From assembly GCA_009363875.1 (NCBI GenBank), contig CM018682.1, positions 66,734,031 through 66,798,030 of the forward strand: DNA of 64,000 nt, read 5' to 3'. The stretch comes from Mikania micrantha. Its lineage: Eukaryota > Streptophyta > Magnoliopsida > Asterales > Asteraceae. Below the pieces are notes generated by a model that made no database searches, was not told the origin of the DNA, and worked only from the letters and a program-made list of their open reading frames with translations. Shown here in pieces: positions 1 through 11,764 of the stretch. The number at the start of each line of letters is the position of its first letter. Within the stretch, counting starts at the first letter, position 1. The translations under genes and the position numbers were made by a program.

Positions 1-712
1 TCTATAATTAGAAAATAAGATTGAAAAGTATAGTTATCGTCGTGTTCGTACGGGTGACGATTCGAACGAATACGCGCGACGACTGTACATTTCGATTTAA
101 ACAGTTTATTAATATTTTAAATTTAATAAATAAGAAGATATTAGTTAATTTATTAGGAATTACAACCTAGAATAACTAAATGATTTATAATTTTATAATC
201 GTGTCGTTTCGTATCGAAAACTACGCGAAACGACGTTATTCGCGAAACCGAACGAGACCGAACATCCGGATGTATTTTAACACATTTAATGAACCATTAA
301 GGCTCCAACCACCACCACCAAGACCCCCATTCCTCCTCATTTTCGTCAACCAACTTTCTCTCTCTAGAAATCGTTTCTCCAACTTCTCTCTAGAAGATCT
401 CACTAGTTTCAAGGCGGATTCAAGTCATTTTGGTGCCATTACGATCCTTTCGACTTGTAGATCACGGAAGTACAAGCATTTCGAGGTTCTATCCACAAGA
501 TCTAAGGTAAATAACCATTTTAAATTCGGTTTTTTTTATAGGGTTTTCACGAATCTTGTGGTTTTGCGGTTATAATCGAGTTTGGGCACTAGATAACCTT
601 GAAATAAACCATATTTAGCACTTAGGATGTTCAAGAAATCGAGTTGTAACAGGTTGAGCTCCATGGAAAGGAAGATGATTGCTTAAACATTTCAGGTTCG
701 TGGGAAATTCCT

Positions 713-1070
713 TGCGGCCGAACCTGTTGATCGGGTTAGACAGGGACGAACATGTCATCACTGTAGCCGAACCCTGTGGCTGTGCAGGTTCTGAGCGGCG
801 AACCTGCAACGAGCCTGCAAGACTGCAGCCGAACCTGAGCCTTTCTGCACCGAACCTATTACACTAAATAGGTTAGCCGAACCCTTAACCCCGAACTATT
901 AGGACCGAACCTATTACATTATCATGGACGAACTCTTAGGGTTCGTTGGTGTTGAGTTATCAGCCGAACCCTAGAACCACTTGCACTATAGCCGAACCAT
1001 TACATGGGCTAATCCAGCCGAACCTATGGGATAAGATCATAGGTTCGCTGCTCTAACCATGGACCGAAAC
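713..1070 (+). repeat. Irregular CCGAACCT-rich array in LTR
   Basis: At least ten copies of CCGAACC or its reverse complement GGTTCGG/AGGTTCG occur at uneven spacing, with unrelated sequence between. The same kind of array sits upstream of the TATA box in the young Tekay LTRs and in a copia LTR at 60890-61015. It is not a simple tandem repeat because the spacers differ. Confidence 0.8.
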
Positions 1071-1838
1071 CTATTGTTGCCTAATTTGGGTAATTTGGGG
1101 TTTAGAAATCTCATAACTAAGGGGAAGAACATAAGAAATGATTAGTTGGCCATTCATCTAAGTTGCTAACAAGAATGAGGTTCCATAAGTTGCATGCATG
1201 TATAAACATTATGTGTGTGCATGGGTTAGGGATAACTATGACAAAATAATGTTTTTCATGCAATAATAACTTCACGTAAGTTGTTAATGGACATAAGATG
1301 GATTCCTAACCGAATAACATTTTCATGGAGTCGAGAGAATCAAAAGTTCAAGTCTTGAAATTAAATAGAAATCAAAGAGGTTCAACTGGGCCTAAGTGGG
1401 CCCAATGAGGCCTAATTAAGCCCATTATGTATTAGATGATTTAATAAACTCAAATAATGAAATTTTGATAAAATCTCATTTATTTATAACTTATTAGATT
1501 TCATTAAATGAGTTTGAATTAATATTGATATAATTGGAAGTTAAATTGTAATGTTTTGATTTAAATTACTTACTTTGAATTAATTGATTGGAAACTTGTT
1601 ATAAAATAGACGATTTAATTGTCTGGAATTGTTTTAAAAACAAAGGAAACTCTGCCGAAATTTTCTAAAATTTAAAGGTAAGTTAGTAACTCAACATGGG
1701 ATTGGGATCAAAAAGGGGTAATTAAGATAGAGTAGATCTTAGATACACTTAGTACTAAGACACTTAGTTGCACACACAACAAGACTCAAGATCTTAGGCA
1801 CAGCGACTACTACGCGTACTTATCATATCCGAAATTCT

Positions 1839-1927
1839 TATAAAATAACTCAGGAACCGAAGATACTTAGCTTACAAACAAGAGTGCGCATTCTGTGATA
1901 GTACATTAGACATCAACACAGGTGAGT
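1839..1927 (+). promoter_or_regulatory. LTR core promoter-like TATA box and splice-donor-like site
   Basis: TATAAAAT lies at 1839-1846. About 75 bp downstream, CAG|GTGAGT (junction after 1921) matches the plant 5' splice-site consensus. The same order, TATA box then GCGCAT-containing tract then GTGAGT, is found in the young Tekay LTRs (16170-16257 and 26001-26088) although the sequence around it differs. Transcription start and splicing are inferred. Confidence 0.5.
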
Positions 1928-2159
1928 TCATTGCCCCTTTTCTAACATTTTTGTTTTAAAACGCGGGGCTGAGAAGCATGCGTAAACTGTTTATTTAAAT
2001 TGTTTACTTGAATGCTTTTAAATTATATGTTTTACATATGTATAAATGTTATCCTAGATCATGTCTAGGAAGATTTTATGCAGGTTATTAACTGATTTAC
2101 TTATATATTAAGTGAATAATCAGGTTAAACTAAACTTTTCAACAAGTCAAAACATTTCA

Positions 2160-2300
2160 GACAAATCAAACTAGACATTTTGACAAAACAAGGGTGTGGG
2201 TTCAAGGGATCAAAACAAACATTTTGACAAATCAAGTGGGTGAATTCAAGGAATCAAATCAAACATTTTGACAAAACAAGTGTGGGACATCAAGACATCA
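2160..2300 (+). repeat. Degenerate tandem repeat of about 55 bp
   Basis: Two and a half units, each containing CAAACATTTTGACAAA(T/A)CAAG followed by a variable GTGGG tract and a CAAG(G/A)(A/C)ATC segment. It lies within the LTR downstream of the donor-like site. No coding potential is seen. Confidence 0.6.
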
Positions 2301-2860
2301 ATAAAACAATCTTTGCAAAGACAACATTCAATGTTCTACAAACCAAGTGTTTGTTGAACAATGAATCAAGTGTACAACCGATCAATGAATCTTGTATTCT
2401 ATGATCAACACATCAAGTACATCTTGTGACAGAATCAGACGATCATTAAATCATTTTCAAGGGAAAGTCTGGGAAATATCAGAGATAGCATACGCCAAAA
2501 ACATTGACGAAACATAAAATCCTGCATTTCAAGAAGTCCTAGCTAGACCGTTTGACTTGTAGGTCGTATGTTTGAGGATATTTACAGTTTCCCTAACTAC
2601 TAAGTACCTAGATTGACAGACTAGTCTACTCGAGTATGACCACAGGCCCCAATCATAAGGACTTAGATTTTAATAAATGTTTATTTATTTATTAAATTAA
2701 GCATTTATAACTGTTTATACAATTACTATGGTTGATCATATTGTGTGATGAACTTATGAAATCAACAATGGATTTCAGATGATTGTAATTACAGGGACAA
2801 CAAACAGAAGAGTCATGGGTAAATGGTAGGGTAAAAATGCCTAATTATCATTAACAACAA

Positions 2861-2964
2861 TGTCCTATGCGGATTAGTATGTGGTGGGATGGCGTCTGGG
2901 CGGGGTTGTAGCCTCGACTCAGGGGTATGCCCTATACATAAGCATACCGATCTGGATGATACAT
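2861..2964 (+). repeat. Structured motif copy (stem, GTGGTGGGA loop, TATGCCCTATA)
   Basis: The loop starts GTGGTGGGATGG and ends TATGCCCTATACATA, as in the five copies of the young Tekay element. The left arm ends ATTAGTAT and the right arm begins ATACCGAT, which pair with wobble; roughly 17 of 21 positions can pair over the longer arms. An internal hairpin GGGGT-TGTA-GCCTC lies where other copies have AGT-TGCG-ACT. The arms differ from the other copies but remain complementary. Confidence 0.6.
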
Positions 2965-3010
2965 GTGGAGTTAATGAGGTTAGGGTCTTTACCAAAGGAG
3001 GTTTTCAGAT

Positions 3011-3065
3011 CATTTTCAAATCATGTTCAAATCATTTTCAAATCATTTTCAAATCATTTTCAAAT
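3011..3065 (+). repeat. Five-unit 11-bp tandem repeat
   Basis: Five direct copies of CATTTTCAAAT, the second with one change (CATGTTCAAAT), sit just 3' of the structured motif within the LTR. Confidence 0.9.
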
Positions 3066-3478
3066 ACTAAATTACATGAACTCACCAACCATGTGTTGAC
3101 TTTTATTTTTGCATGACTTCTCAGGTGACGAGCAGGTCAATTAAGAAGTCATTTCTTTTGGACTAGGACTTCAGATAGAAGACTTAGCATTTTGGACCTG
3201 CATACTTTTGAAGACATCATTATACAATTTATTTTGTATATCTTGTGTAAATACAAGATAGTTATTTTATGATGTTTACAATAGATTTACATTGTTAAAT
3301 TATAAACAATACTGATGTAATTTAACTTTGTAATTCTATTTTAATTAGCATTTCTCATTTATATCATGTGCAATGTAAACAATCTGATCACTTCTGATTA
3401 TCACTCCCGATATCGCGCCCCGGGAACCTTCCGCCCGACGGGGACTCCGATCCTACCCCGCCGGCTCAGGGTGTGACA

Positions 3479-3839
3479 AATAGGGACACATAACACACTT
3501 AGCAATCTATGAGATTAGTCACACAAACTAGCATTGATCTTATTGTGCTCTTTCTTTGTATTATATTTCACATTCTTATTAATAAACTACACAGAATGAC
3601 ATTTGTCACCTCCCGAGGTTTTTATGCCGGCATCCTAAGGGATTAAGGGTTTTTCCTCGCATAAATCTCGTGTGTTTTGTTATTTATTCTGTTTTATATT
3701 CTCAAATATCCCTAGGGAAACTCAGTTATAATTTTATCGCTACTTGCATATAACCTATTTTTTGATGAAAATGTACAAAACCCCACTTTACTAATTCGGT
3801 TTCGCTAAAAATTATCCTTGTTAATTTTTACCTGAAACA
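3479..3839 (+). mobile_element. Tat-type gypsy LTR remnant
   Basis: This stretch matches, as reverse complement, the LTR at 31670-32363: both share AGGGACACA(C/T)AACACACTTAG, the ATGCCGGCA(A)TCCTAAGGG tract, GGGTTTTTCCTC and the end CTAATTCGGTTT..GTTAATTTTTACC..AAACA. The 5' half is missing because the preceding LTR (ending 3478) was inserted into it, so the missing half should lie left of the window. No primer-binding site follows, so it is a 3' or solo LTR of a Tat-lineage element. Confidence 0.75.
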
Positions 3840-4141
3840 AGTTGTAAGTTTATTATTTTAAATGTTGTAAAAATGTTCATTATGAATATCTCGTCGGAAC
3901 GCGCAACTTACATTTATATTCATACCCATCATCAACAATACAAATACAACGTTCGTCTTGCATTCCAACTTGATTAGAAAATAGTGGGACGCAAACACAC
4001 TGTTAGTTTAAGATTCCCAAAATGATATTCACGTGTTTACGTGGCATTTGTGTCCTCACCAATGTTTACTGTTTTCATTGTTTGCCTTTACACTTCGTTC
4101 AATATTCAAATACCAAATTCTCCTCACCAAATCATATCACT
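3840..4141. other. Intergenic sequence, no gene seen
   Basis: About 300 bp of AT-rich sequence between the Tat LTR remnant and the structured motif at 4142. I see no coding, RNA gene or repeat signal in it. Confidence 0.5.
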
Positions 4142-4253
4142 AACTTACTCATGATATACAGAAAAAAGTTTATGTATAGGGCATACGTAGAAGTCGGTCG
4201 GAACTAATTCAGTTGCCAGCCCACCACCTCTTCAATATATCATGACCTATGCC
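4142..4253 (-). repeat. Structured motif copy on minus strand
   Basis: Read on the minus strand this has AGGTGGTGGG, then the hairpin AACT-GAATT-AGTT, then TATGCCCTATACATAAA, the same order as the plus-strand copies. The outer arms pair through TCATGATATA with TATATCATGA, a stem sequence found in no other copy. It has the same orientation as the gag remnant next to it but lies on the 3' side of gag rather than in a leader, so a deletion junction probably lies near 4265. Confidence 0.6.
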
Positions 4254-4264
4254 TTTGCCTATAT

Positions 4265-5349
4265 TTACTGACAAAATCCTACATTGTTACAAATTCCCAA
4301 ATGTAATATGTTGTACGTGTTGATATGCATAAACCATTTAGGGCATGTATAGTTGTATAGAAAAGTGACCATAGCGGTTGCAGTTCGTACATAAACGACA
4401 GGGGTCCGTGGCAAGGTGATGAAAGCTACAATTTGGATACATTGGAAAACGACCCACGTAGGCTTTCTTTTTGTCTTGTGCATTAGTATTAATAGGTTTA
4501 AACTGTTGAAGATGAGTGGCATGGGTCACAGCAAAGTTCACATGACTGACCTTTCTCTTGCGATCTTTTTGGAAGAGGAAGATGACCCAACTTTGGCCTC
4601 TTCCTTTGATGCTTCTTTTAGACCTCTTAGTTGATCCTTCTCCTTCTTGGACCCCTTTCGAGTTAGATTCTCAACTTTATCATGGTTATCTGTCAAAGTA
4701 GCAGCCATATGGATGGTATCATCAATTGTAGAAGGTTTGCTACTTAACACAGAATCCTGAATCAGCATTGGTAGGCCACCAATGTACTTTTCGATCCCCC
4801 TTTCCAAAGGGGTCTACATATTAGAGAATAACTGAGTTCATGAAAATGATTGTTGTAAGCAAGATTTTCACCTCTATCTTGTTTCAGCTCCCAAAACTCA
4901 AACTCGAGCTTCTTTACCTCATTGCCGGGACAAAACTCTCGGGTCATAAATTCTTTGAGCTTGTCCCAAGTGAGTTCATTAGCAGTGTTTTACCCAATGG
5001 TTAATATTTCATTGTTCCACCAGGTAAGAGCTCGTTTTTGTAGAGTACACGCAGCATAACGCACCTTCAAATTGGTCGGGCAGTTACTATTCAAGAAGGT
5101 ACTCTTCATACCCTCAAACCAATGGAGCAGTCCAGTTGCCTCATCTGACCCATTATACTTGGGTGGGTTGCATGAGTTAAAGTGCTTAAAGGAGCACTTA
5201 GGTTGGTTGATTTGTTCGGGATTTGGGTTGATTGGGTTGATATTGAGTTGTTGGTGTAGTTGTTTAACCATATTAGGTAGCATGACTTCTATTTGGCAAG
5301 TGATTACCGAAGCAATACGACGTTCAGCAATGCATTCTCTACGAGCCAT
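4265..5349 (-). pseudogene. Tekay-type gag remnant, truncated and frameshifted
   Basis: Gag (capsid and nucleocapsid precursor) of a minus-strand Ty3/gypsy element. The start codon is 5349-5347 (MARREC..), directly after a TTTATTTAG tract. Pieces in order: 5349-4990 with CSFKHFNSCNPPKYNGSDEA and LTWWN; 4947-4762 with REFCPGNEVKKLE and FWELKQD; 4807-4538 with EKYIGGLPM and LTDNH; then CRLCTNCNRYGHF near 4400-4340, a nucleocapsid zinc knuckle whose last Cys is not seen. These align with the gag at 18853 and cover capsid to nucleocapsid. Frameshifts separate the pieces, and the sequence leaves gag homology near 4330-4265; protease and pol are absent. Clearly a dead fragment of the older element whose LTR starts at 6229. 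Confidence 0.85.
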
Positions 5350-6212
5350 CTAAATAAAGAATAAGAATATATTAGGGATTGAGTATGAATAAATGATAAT
5401 AGAAAGCATTTACATATGTGACATTTGTTTTATCTTAGAATTAGTAATAAAGGGATTATTACTAATCATAGATAAATGTCATGGAATATAAAAACACATA
5501 ACAAATCATTTGGTTGTACTCAACATGAGGGATGATATTCAAATGGAACACCTTGTGACATATTAGAATTATGTGGTTTGCAAGATGTTTGGTGTGATAT
5601 GCTTTGGCCTATAAGTGGTCATACTCTCAATAGAAGTCCCAGCCCCCATATAGACTGGTCCCAAAGTACCTCGGGGATTTATACGAATAGCTTTCCTAGA
5701 CAGGAATTCCAACTACCGGTACTACACCCTTCCAGTTACTACATATCCACCTCACAAACATAATTCTAACTGGATTTTAAAATCAATATTGGAATTTCCT
5801 AATCTTAGAATCTCTAAGGAATATTAGGCATTAAGCCTAATGAATTCGTAACTTATCAACTAACGATCTCTCTCACACACACATGACTTAGAATAGAGTT
5901 CTCTTAAAAGCAAATTCTAAAGCAATTGCTTACGCTAAGTAATCTCCTTGATATGAACTCATCTTAAACTAAGGCATTCTTAGCTAAGTGTAAGCAAGGC
6001 ATTTAATTAACTATGGCTTTCCTCTATGGTATTAAACTAAGGCTTTCCTCTATGGTAACAATTATAATAACACATAATGAATATATATATATATAACACA
6101 TAGCACATAAGCAAGTAATAAACAATAAATGTAATATGAGATAACTCATATTTGGGTAAGATTATTTATAGTCTAGGTCACCATTTCTAATAACCTAAAT
6201 CCCTATAACCAT
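5350..6212 (-). other. Leader (5' UTR) of the old minus-strand Tekay element
   Basis: Untranslated sequence between the primer-binding site and the gag start. On the minus strand it ends TTCTTTATTTAG immediately before ATG, an acceptor-like 3' splice site. It holds a short duplicated CTATGG(C/T)..CTTTCCTCTATGGTA tract near 6012-6058 and an AT run near 6081-6095. No gene is seen. Confidence 0.6.
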
Positions 6213-6228
6213 GACTCTGATACCAATC
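6213..6228 (-). promoter_or_regulatory. Primer-binding site, tRNA-Met type
   Basis: On the minus strand the LTR end GGGGTGTGACA is followed by GATTGGTATCAGAGTC, matching the TGGTATCAGAGC site used by plant elements primed by initiator tRNA-Met, with one change. It fixes the orientation and the LTR boundary at 6229. Confidence 0.9.
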
Positions 6229-7293
6229 TGTCACACCCCAACCAACGGCGAAATACGTTGGGGCGCGAGTTTGATTGTTCATAAGCTCATGGTGCTATGT
6301 TAAAGTTTGAATAAATTAACAACCATTTAAATAAAAAATTCATTCAAATAACCAAACATCAATAGTCAGTACAATAGTTCAAATTCAAACCAAACCATTA
6401 CAATAAACAAAGTCTAAACATTTGATTCAAATAATTTAAACTAGGTCTCTAGACCTATCTTATGTCTTCATTCCTTTCTTCCTTAACCTGTCACACATGT
6501 AAAAGAGAGTTTGCCAACTATTTGCATAGTTGGTGAGTTCACACACTAAGTTTGAATACTAAGTATAAAAATATGAAAAATATAGCCTAACTAGAATATG
6601 TATCAAAAGCATAGCATACATACAAGTTTGAATAATAGAATGAATACATGAATAACAATACCTTGTGTGCAAACAAGTATCCTTGCACAATAATTCAAGT
6701 ATAAATATACAAGAACTATATGTAATTCAACTAGTTTGCTAGGTGTACTTTTCACCTTTTTTACACAAAGGCAAAAGCCAATGCGAAGATGGTATCTAAC
6801 ACATATTAGGCTACTAAGTACTAGCTTACTTGACTAGCAACATACATAGAATCAACACATAAAGCTAACTAGGTGTAAGGCTTGCATCATAGATTGAATG
6901 AATAATAGAATGAATAAATGTTTTGAATATGACATGTGTAACATCCTAAAAACAAAATGCTAAAGGGAGTGTGAAGAAAAACTCACATGTTAGAATGCTA
7001 GCTAGTTCCAATTCCTTGATTTAAACAATGAGGAAGCAAGACTATCTACTCACCTATAATTTGAGTAATTCAATTATTAGCAATCCTATAGTTCAAGTTC
7101 AAGGATCCTAAAACTATGGCATCCTAATGGAAGTCCTGGTTTGAATGAATCTATGTTTTGAATAGATACTTAGAATAAATAAACTTATAATATTGATTTA
7201 AATAAAATAGAATACCAAATGTATTCATTTTATTTATCAATATTATTGTATGAATAACTAAACTAATGGTTTAAGAATATTCGACAATATTCT
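6229..7293 (-). mobile_element. 5' LTR of old Tekay element, part 1 (3' end of LTR)
   Basis: The LTR starts on the plus strand as TGTCACACCCCAACC next to the PBS. It is interrupted at 7293 by the element 7294-29747 (ATTCT at both outer edges) and resumes at 29748. A minus-strand donor-like TAG|GTGAGT lies at 7054/7053. A 186-bp piece of this LTR (6527-6712) is repeated at 27481-27666. Confidence 0.8.
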
Positions 7294-8963
7294 TGTCACA
7301 CCCCCACCTCTCGCCACCTGAGATGATATCATTCGTCACTCTAAGATGGTTGCGGAAGCATAGTGGTGATGTCTCAGAGATGAGGTGTGACTTACTTGAT
7401 CCGATATCATAGCACATAGATTAACTTAAAGTAAATATATTACAAGGATCGTTATAACAATAAACAATACAGTTTACAACTAAGTTTATTACATGACTAA
7501 CTTATTTAATTACAAGCGTTTAGAGTGCTGCCTCACCCGGTGGGTCACTGTCTCCCTGCAAAATTGTTTAGATTTAAAACGCCAGCACAAAGCTGGTGAG
7601 TGTGTAAAGTTCATGTTCAACAATATGATATGCAATACCAATTCTCACAAAGTTCAGTTCAAGATAACCATGGGATCCGTATCTAGTTCCTTTCGGACTG
7701 TTCTGTTCTGTTCTATAAAGATACTACCCGTCGGTACATATCTTGGTGCCTGATTGTTTTAATGTCTATCACTACATTAAGAAGTTGTGGAAACAGATAA
7801 CAAACATTTACACCAAGGGGAGTTGCAAGCTCACGGCAAATGGGCTGTCAGCCGATAGTACTATCATTGTTTTCTGTTCGGCCCCACATGGGTTCACTAG
7901 ATACAGTTTAGGAAATGAGGACTTATACGTTCTGTGATATGGTACTGTTCTACAGGCAAAATCCCATGAAATCCACAAGTTCTCAACTATCACATGAAAT
8001 CATGCAGATAACAGTGATACATATCATATGTTCAAGAAAAGTTCCACCGTAAGACCCCGTTGTTTATAAAACATTAAAAAGAAAAGGGGTTGTACGAAAC
8101 TCACCTGAAGTCTCAAGATAATAAGATCACTCGCAGACTGGTGATAATAGTGTAAGTCTGCATTAATACATGTTTAATGAGTTATTTATGTTCTAACTTA
8201 CTGATTAGATCTTTCTGAACGTTCAATGTCAAAGATTAACCAAACTAATCACCTACATTGTCACAATCAAATGGTTTAAACCATTATAATCATGGGTATG
8301 ATTTCATGCAAACCAGGCATTACAACGGATCAAAACAAGGATTTACCCGTTAAAACATCGTGTTCTTCGTTTATAATCAATCCTAGCCATCATCTAGGCA
8401 ATAATCAACAACCCTAACTATATCATTATGTTCAAAATCAAGATCTAATCAATCATTATCAAGCTAGAAGGTTCAAACGAACCGTTACCTAATCTAACGG
8501 ATTTCTGCGCGTGGAACAACGATAAGGGCTTGTAGATTCATTCCTTGGGATGATCTGAACGTTTAGAAGCCTTTGAAATAGATTTTTGATGCTAAAAATG
8601 TGTTTAGGTGTGTTTGGAAGTGAAGCAAGGTCGAGTAGAAGAAGAAAATATGATCTTCTGGATGAATTTTGGCCTTTAAACTCGTCCACCGCCTCAAACC
8701 ACACCGGGCGCACCGCCCCAGCTAGGTGTGTGGCCCCAGGCGTACCGCCCCAGCCTCTATTTCGTCCAATTTTTGATTTTTTCTTCGTTTCGCGATTCCG
8801 GACAATCCGTAACTCCGTTTCGCGCACGGTTTTCGCCCACATTCACCATTTTTCGCATACTATCAACCTGTAATAATTACAATAGCTAAATCAATGTGGA
8901 TTTCTTGAACGACCACATGTGCTCATGCCATCGATGATGTAATTCTCATCTGCAATTGTCACA
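7294..8963 (-). mobile_element. 3' LTR of outer Tekay element (1670 bp)
   Basis: On the minus strand it runs TGTGACAATTG...GGTGTGACA. It matches 27673-29747 along its length except that a 405-bp segment present there is absent here (at 8229-8236, TCAAAGA). On the minus strand CAG|GTGAGT (junction 8105/8104) is a splice-donor-like site. The plus-strand ORFs in it have no recognisable product. Confidence 0.9.
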
Positions 8964-8976
8964 GTCTTCTCCTGTT
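8964..8976 (-). promoter_or_regulatory. Polypurine tract of outer Tekay element
   Basis: On the minus strand ACAGGAGAAGAC lies directly before the LTR start TGTGACA. A purine-rich run abutting the 3' LTR is the plus-strand DNA primer of LTR retrotransposons. Confidence 0.7.
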
Positions 8977-9026
8977 AGAGAAATTTCGTCCCGAAATTTA
9001 GTGAAGACTTACTTGATGACAATCTT

Positions 9027-10324
9027 TTATGAGAACAGGTGTGGGTATTTTTTTTTCATCTGATCTTCTCGTTCCCACGTATACTCAGGTCCACGTTGTG
9101 AGTTCCATCGCACTTTGGCAATTGGTATGCGACTACGTTTCAATACTTTCACTTCTAGATCCATCATCACCACTGGTTCTTCACTAAACTGAAGTTTCTC
9201 ATCAATTTGAATCTCTTCGAGAGGTACGATCAATGATTATTTTGCTAGGCACTTTTTCAGATTTGATACATGAAAGACATCATGGATATTACTGAGTTCA
9301 AGAGGTAACTCAAGTCTGTAGGCTACTGATCCAATTCGTTCAAGAATTTTGAATGGCCCTACAAATCTTGGTGAAAGCTTACCTCTCTTCCCAAATCTGA
9401 AAATGCCCTTACAAGGTGAAACTTTCAACATCACTCGATCACCTATTTGGAATTCTAAAGGTCTACGACGATTATCAGCATAACTCTTTTGACGATCGCG
9501 AGCAGCTTTAATTCGTTCTTGAATGAGTGCGATTTTATCAGTTGTTTCTTGAATGAATTCTGGGCCTATGATCTGATTTTCACCTACTTCTGACCAACAG
9601 ATCGGTGATCTACACTTGCGTCCATAAAGTGCTTCGAATGGAGCACATTGAATAATGTATGGTAGATGTTATTGTATGAGAATTCAACAAGTGGAAGATG
9701 AATATCCCAGCTACCTCCAAAATCAATCACATAGCTTCTGAGCATGTCTTCAAGAGTTTGATTCGTTCGTTCAGTCTGCCCGTCCGTTTGTGGATGAAAA
9801 ATTGTGCTCATATTGATTTGTGTGCACAGAGCATTCTGAAGAGTTTGCCAAAATCATGACATAAATCGACTATCTCTGTCAGAAATGATAGAGATTGGTA
9901 CTCCATGTCGAGATACAATCTCATTAACAGAGAGTTTAGTGAGTTGTTCCATGGAATAATCTTCTCGGATGGGTAAGAAATGCGCAGATTTAGTAAGGCG
10001 ATCAACGATAACCCATATCGAGTCATAATTACATGATGTTCTGGATAGTTTAGTGATGAAATCCATAGAGATCTGATCCCATTCCCACATGGGAATTTCA
10101 GGTTATTGATGTTCAACCTTAACTTTGAGACATGTTAAGCATCGATCCACGTATTCAGCTATGTGTTTCTTCATTCCAGGCCACCAGTAAAAATATTTAA
10201 GATCTGTATACATTTTATCAGCACCTGGATGGATAAAATACCTGGATTTGTGAGCCTCATCCAAGATAATTGTTCTAGATTTACCGAATAAAGGAACCCA
10301 AATTCGGCTTTTGAAATACAGCAC
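9027..10324 (-). pseudogene. Integrase and chromodomain-like C terminus of outer Tekay pol
   Basis: The integrase joins the cDNA to the host chromosome. Read from 10324: the HHCC zinc region (HKSRYFIHPGADKMY, WWPGMKKHIAEYV, CLTCLKVK), the core with MDFITKLSR (first Asp), SIISDRDSRF (second Asp) and HPQTDGQTERTNQ (Glu), then VGPFKILERIG and SNLKKCLAK, and the end IAKVRWNSQRGPEYTWERED..KYPHLF, a chromodomain-like tail typical of the Tekay/Del lineage. The frame is broken: a stop follows SRFMS near 9854, and further changes separate 9811-9584, 9434-9237 and 9233-9027. Conserved catalytic residues remain in pieces, but no intact enzyme can be made. Confidence 0.9.
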
Positions 10325-10420
10325 TCCGTCAGTCTTGGTTTCAAGTTGCTTGTCTAATCCTCTTAACTCCTCAACAGGGTAGTTCGTTGCTTGTAAAGCT
10401 TCTTGCTGAGCTTCTTTAAT

Positions 10421-11700
10421 CTAAGGAATTAGACTGGTTCGAATAGTCATTCCTAAAGCTTTCACACGTAAAGGTTTGACTCGTTCCTTGCGACTCAAGG
10501 CATCGGCTACGACATTCGCTTTACCTGGATGATAACAAATTTCACAGTCATAGTCGTTTAAGAGTTCTACCCACCGCCTCTGTCGCATGTTCAATATTTT
10601 CTGATCTAGAATGTGTTGAAGACTTTTATGATCAGTGTATATAATACACTTTGTTCCGTATAGATAGTGTCTCCAAATCTTGAGTGCAAACACCACTGCA
10701 CCAATTTCTAGATCATGAGTGGTATAGTTCTTCTCATGTACTTTCAGTTGTCGACAAGCATAAGCAATTACTTTGTCTTTCTGCATCAAAACACACCCAA
10801 GACCTTGACGAAAAGCATCACAGTACACTGTGAAATTATCAGTACCTTCTTGTAATGCCAGGATAGGTGCGTTGCAGAGTTTGTTTTTCAACAGTTGGAA
10901 TGCCTCCTCCTATTGGGAACCCCATATAAATGGTTGATTTTTCTGTGTCAATGTGGTCAATGGCAAGGCTATCTTTGAAAAGTTCTTGATGAATCGACGA
11001 TAATAACCTACCAGCCATAGGAATTGACGTATTTCAGTTGGGGTTCGTGGTGTTTCCCATTGTTTCACAGCCTTGATCTTACTAGGATCTACTTGAATAC
11101 CGTTTTCATTTTCTACGTGCCCAAGAAATTGAACTTCCCGTAACCAAAACTCACACTTGGAGAATTTGGCATATAATTTCTCATGTGCCAAAAGTTCTAA
11201 GATCAATTTCAAGTGTTGAGCATGTTCTTGTTGGTTCCGAGAATAAATGAGATTATCATCAATAAACACAATTACAAATTTATCCAGATAAGGTCTACAC
11301 ACTCGATTCATCAGATCCATGAAAAACTGCAGGTGCATTTGTTAATACAAACGGCATTACTAAAAATTCATAATGCCCGTATCGAGTTCTGAAAGCAGTT
11401 TTAGGAACATCATCATCATGAATTCGTAACTGATGATATCCGGATCTTAAATCGATTTTTGAAAAGTAAGTAGCACCTTGTAGCTGAACAAACATGTCAT
11501 CTATTCGTGGCAATGGATAACGGTTTTTAATTGTCAGTTTATTGAGTTCTGTGTAGTCAATGCAAATCCTAAATGAACCATCCTTCTTTTTCACTAAAAG
11601 AATAGGTGCTCCTCAGGGTGAGAAACTAGGTCTGATAAAACCTTTGTCTAACAGTTACTGCAGTTGACCTGAAAGCTCTTGCATCTTTGAGGGTGCTAAA
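10421..11700 (-). pseudogene. Reverse transcriptase and RNase H of outer Tekay pol
   Basis: RT region read from about 11700: KKKDGSFRICIDYTELNKL, IDLRSGYHQLRIHDDD, YGHYEFLVMPF, then a frameshift near 11300 to MDLMNRVCRPYLDKFVIVFIDDNLIYS with the catalytic FIDD motif, and FLGHVENENG. A stop lies near 10910. The RNase H piece 10891-10421 keeps VYCDAFRQGLG, HDLEIGAVVFALK and YTDHKSLQHIL, so its catalytic Asp-Glu-Asp set is present, unlike the younger copy at 21781. The RT start merges with protease-side sequence near 11765 through damaged frames. An old, inactive copy. Confidence 0.9.
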
Positions 11701-11764
11701 CGATAAGGAGCTTTAGCTACAGGTGCTGCACCTGGAATCAAGTCAATACGAAATTCAACTTGTC

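Larger units (their letters stand above)
1..3478 (+). mobile_element. Tekay-like Ty3/gypsy LTR, left end outside window
   Basis: The block ends in GGTGTGACA, a typical LTR 3' end, and is followed directly by sequence of a different LTR family (3479 onward) with no primer-binding site, so it is a 3' LTR or solo LTR. Its plan matches the complete LTRs at 13609-17318 and 23450-27149: a GTGACGATTCGAACGAATACG-like tract near the start, a CT-rich stretch, a CCGAACC-rich array, a TATA box, a GTGAGT donor, and a structured motif near 2861. The sequence has diverged greatly from those LTRs, so it is a different family in the same lineage. The small ORFs in it look like chance. The class call is confident; solo versus 3' LTR cannot be decided. 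Confidence 0.75.

Noticed and set aside
180..575. 131-codon ORF in the first LTR
   Set aside because: It lies across LTR sequence related to non-coding parts of the young Tekay LTR; composition follows the CT-rich tract and no domain is seen.
8489..8873. ORFs on both strands in the outer LTR (also 29347-29657)
   Set aside because: GC-richer LTR stretch with overlapping ORFs on both strands and no recognisable product; no independent support.
9808..10116. 102-codon minus-strand ORF beside integrase
   Set aside because: It is the shadow frame of the true integrase reading frame (10090-9854), which carries the conserved motifs.
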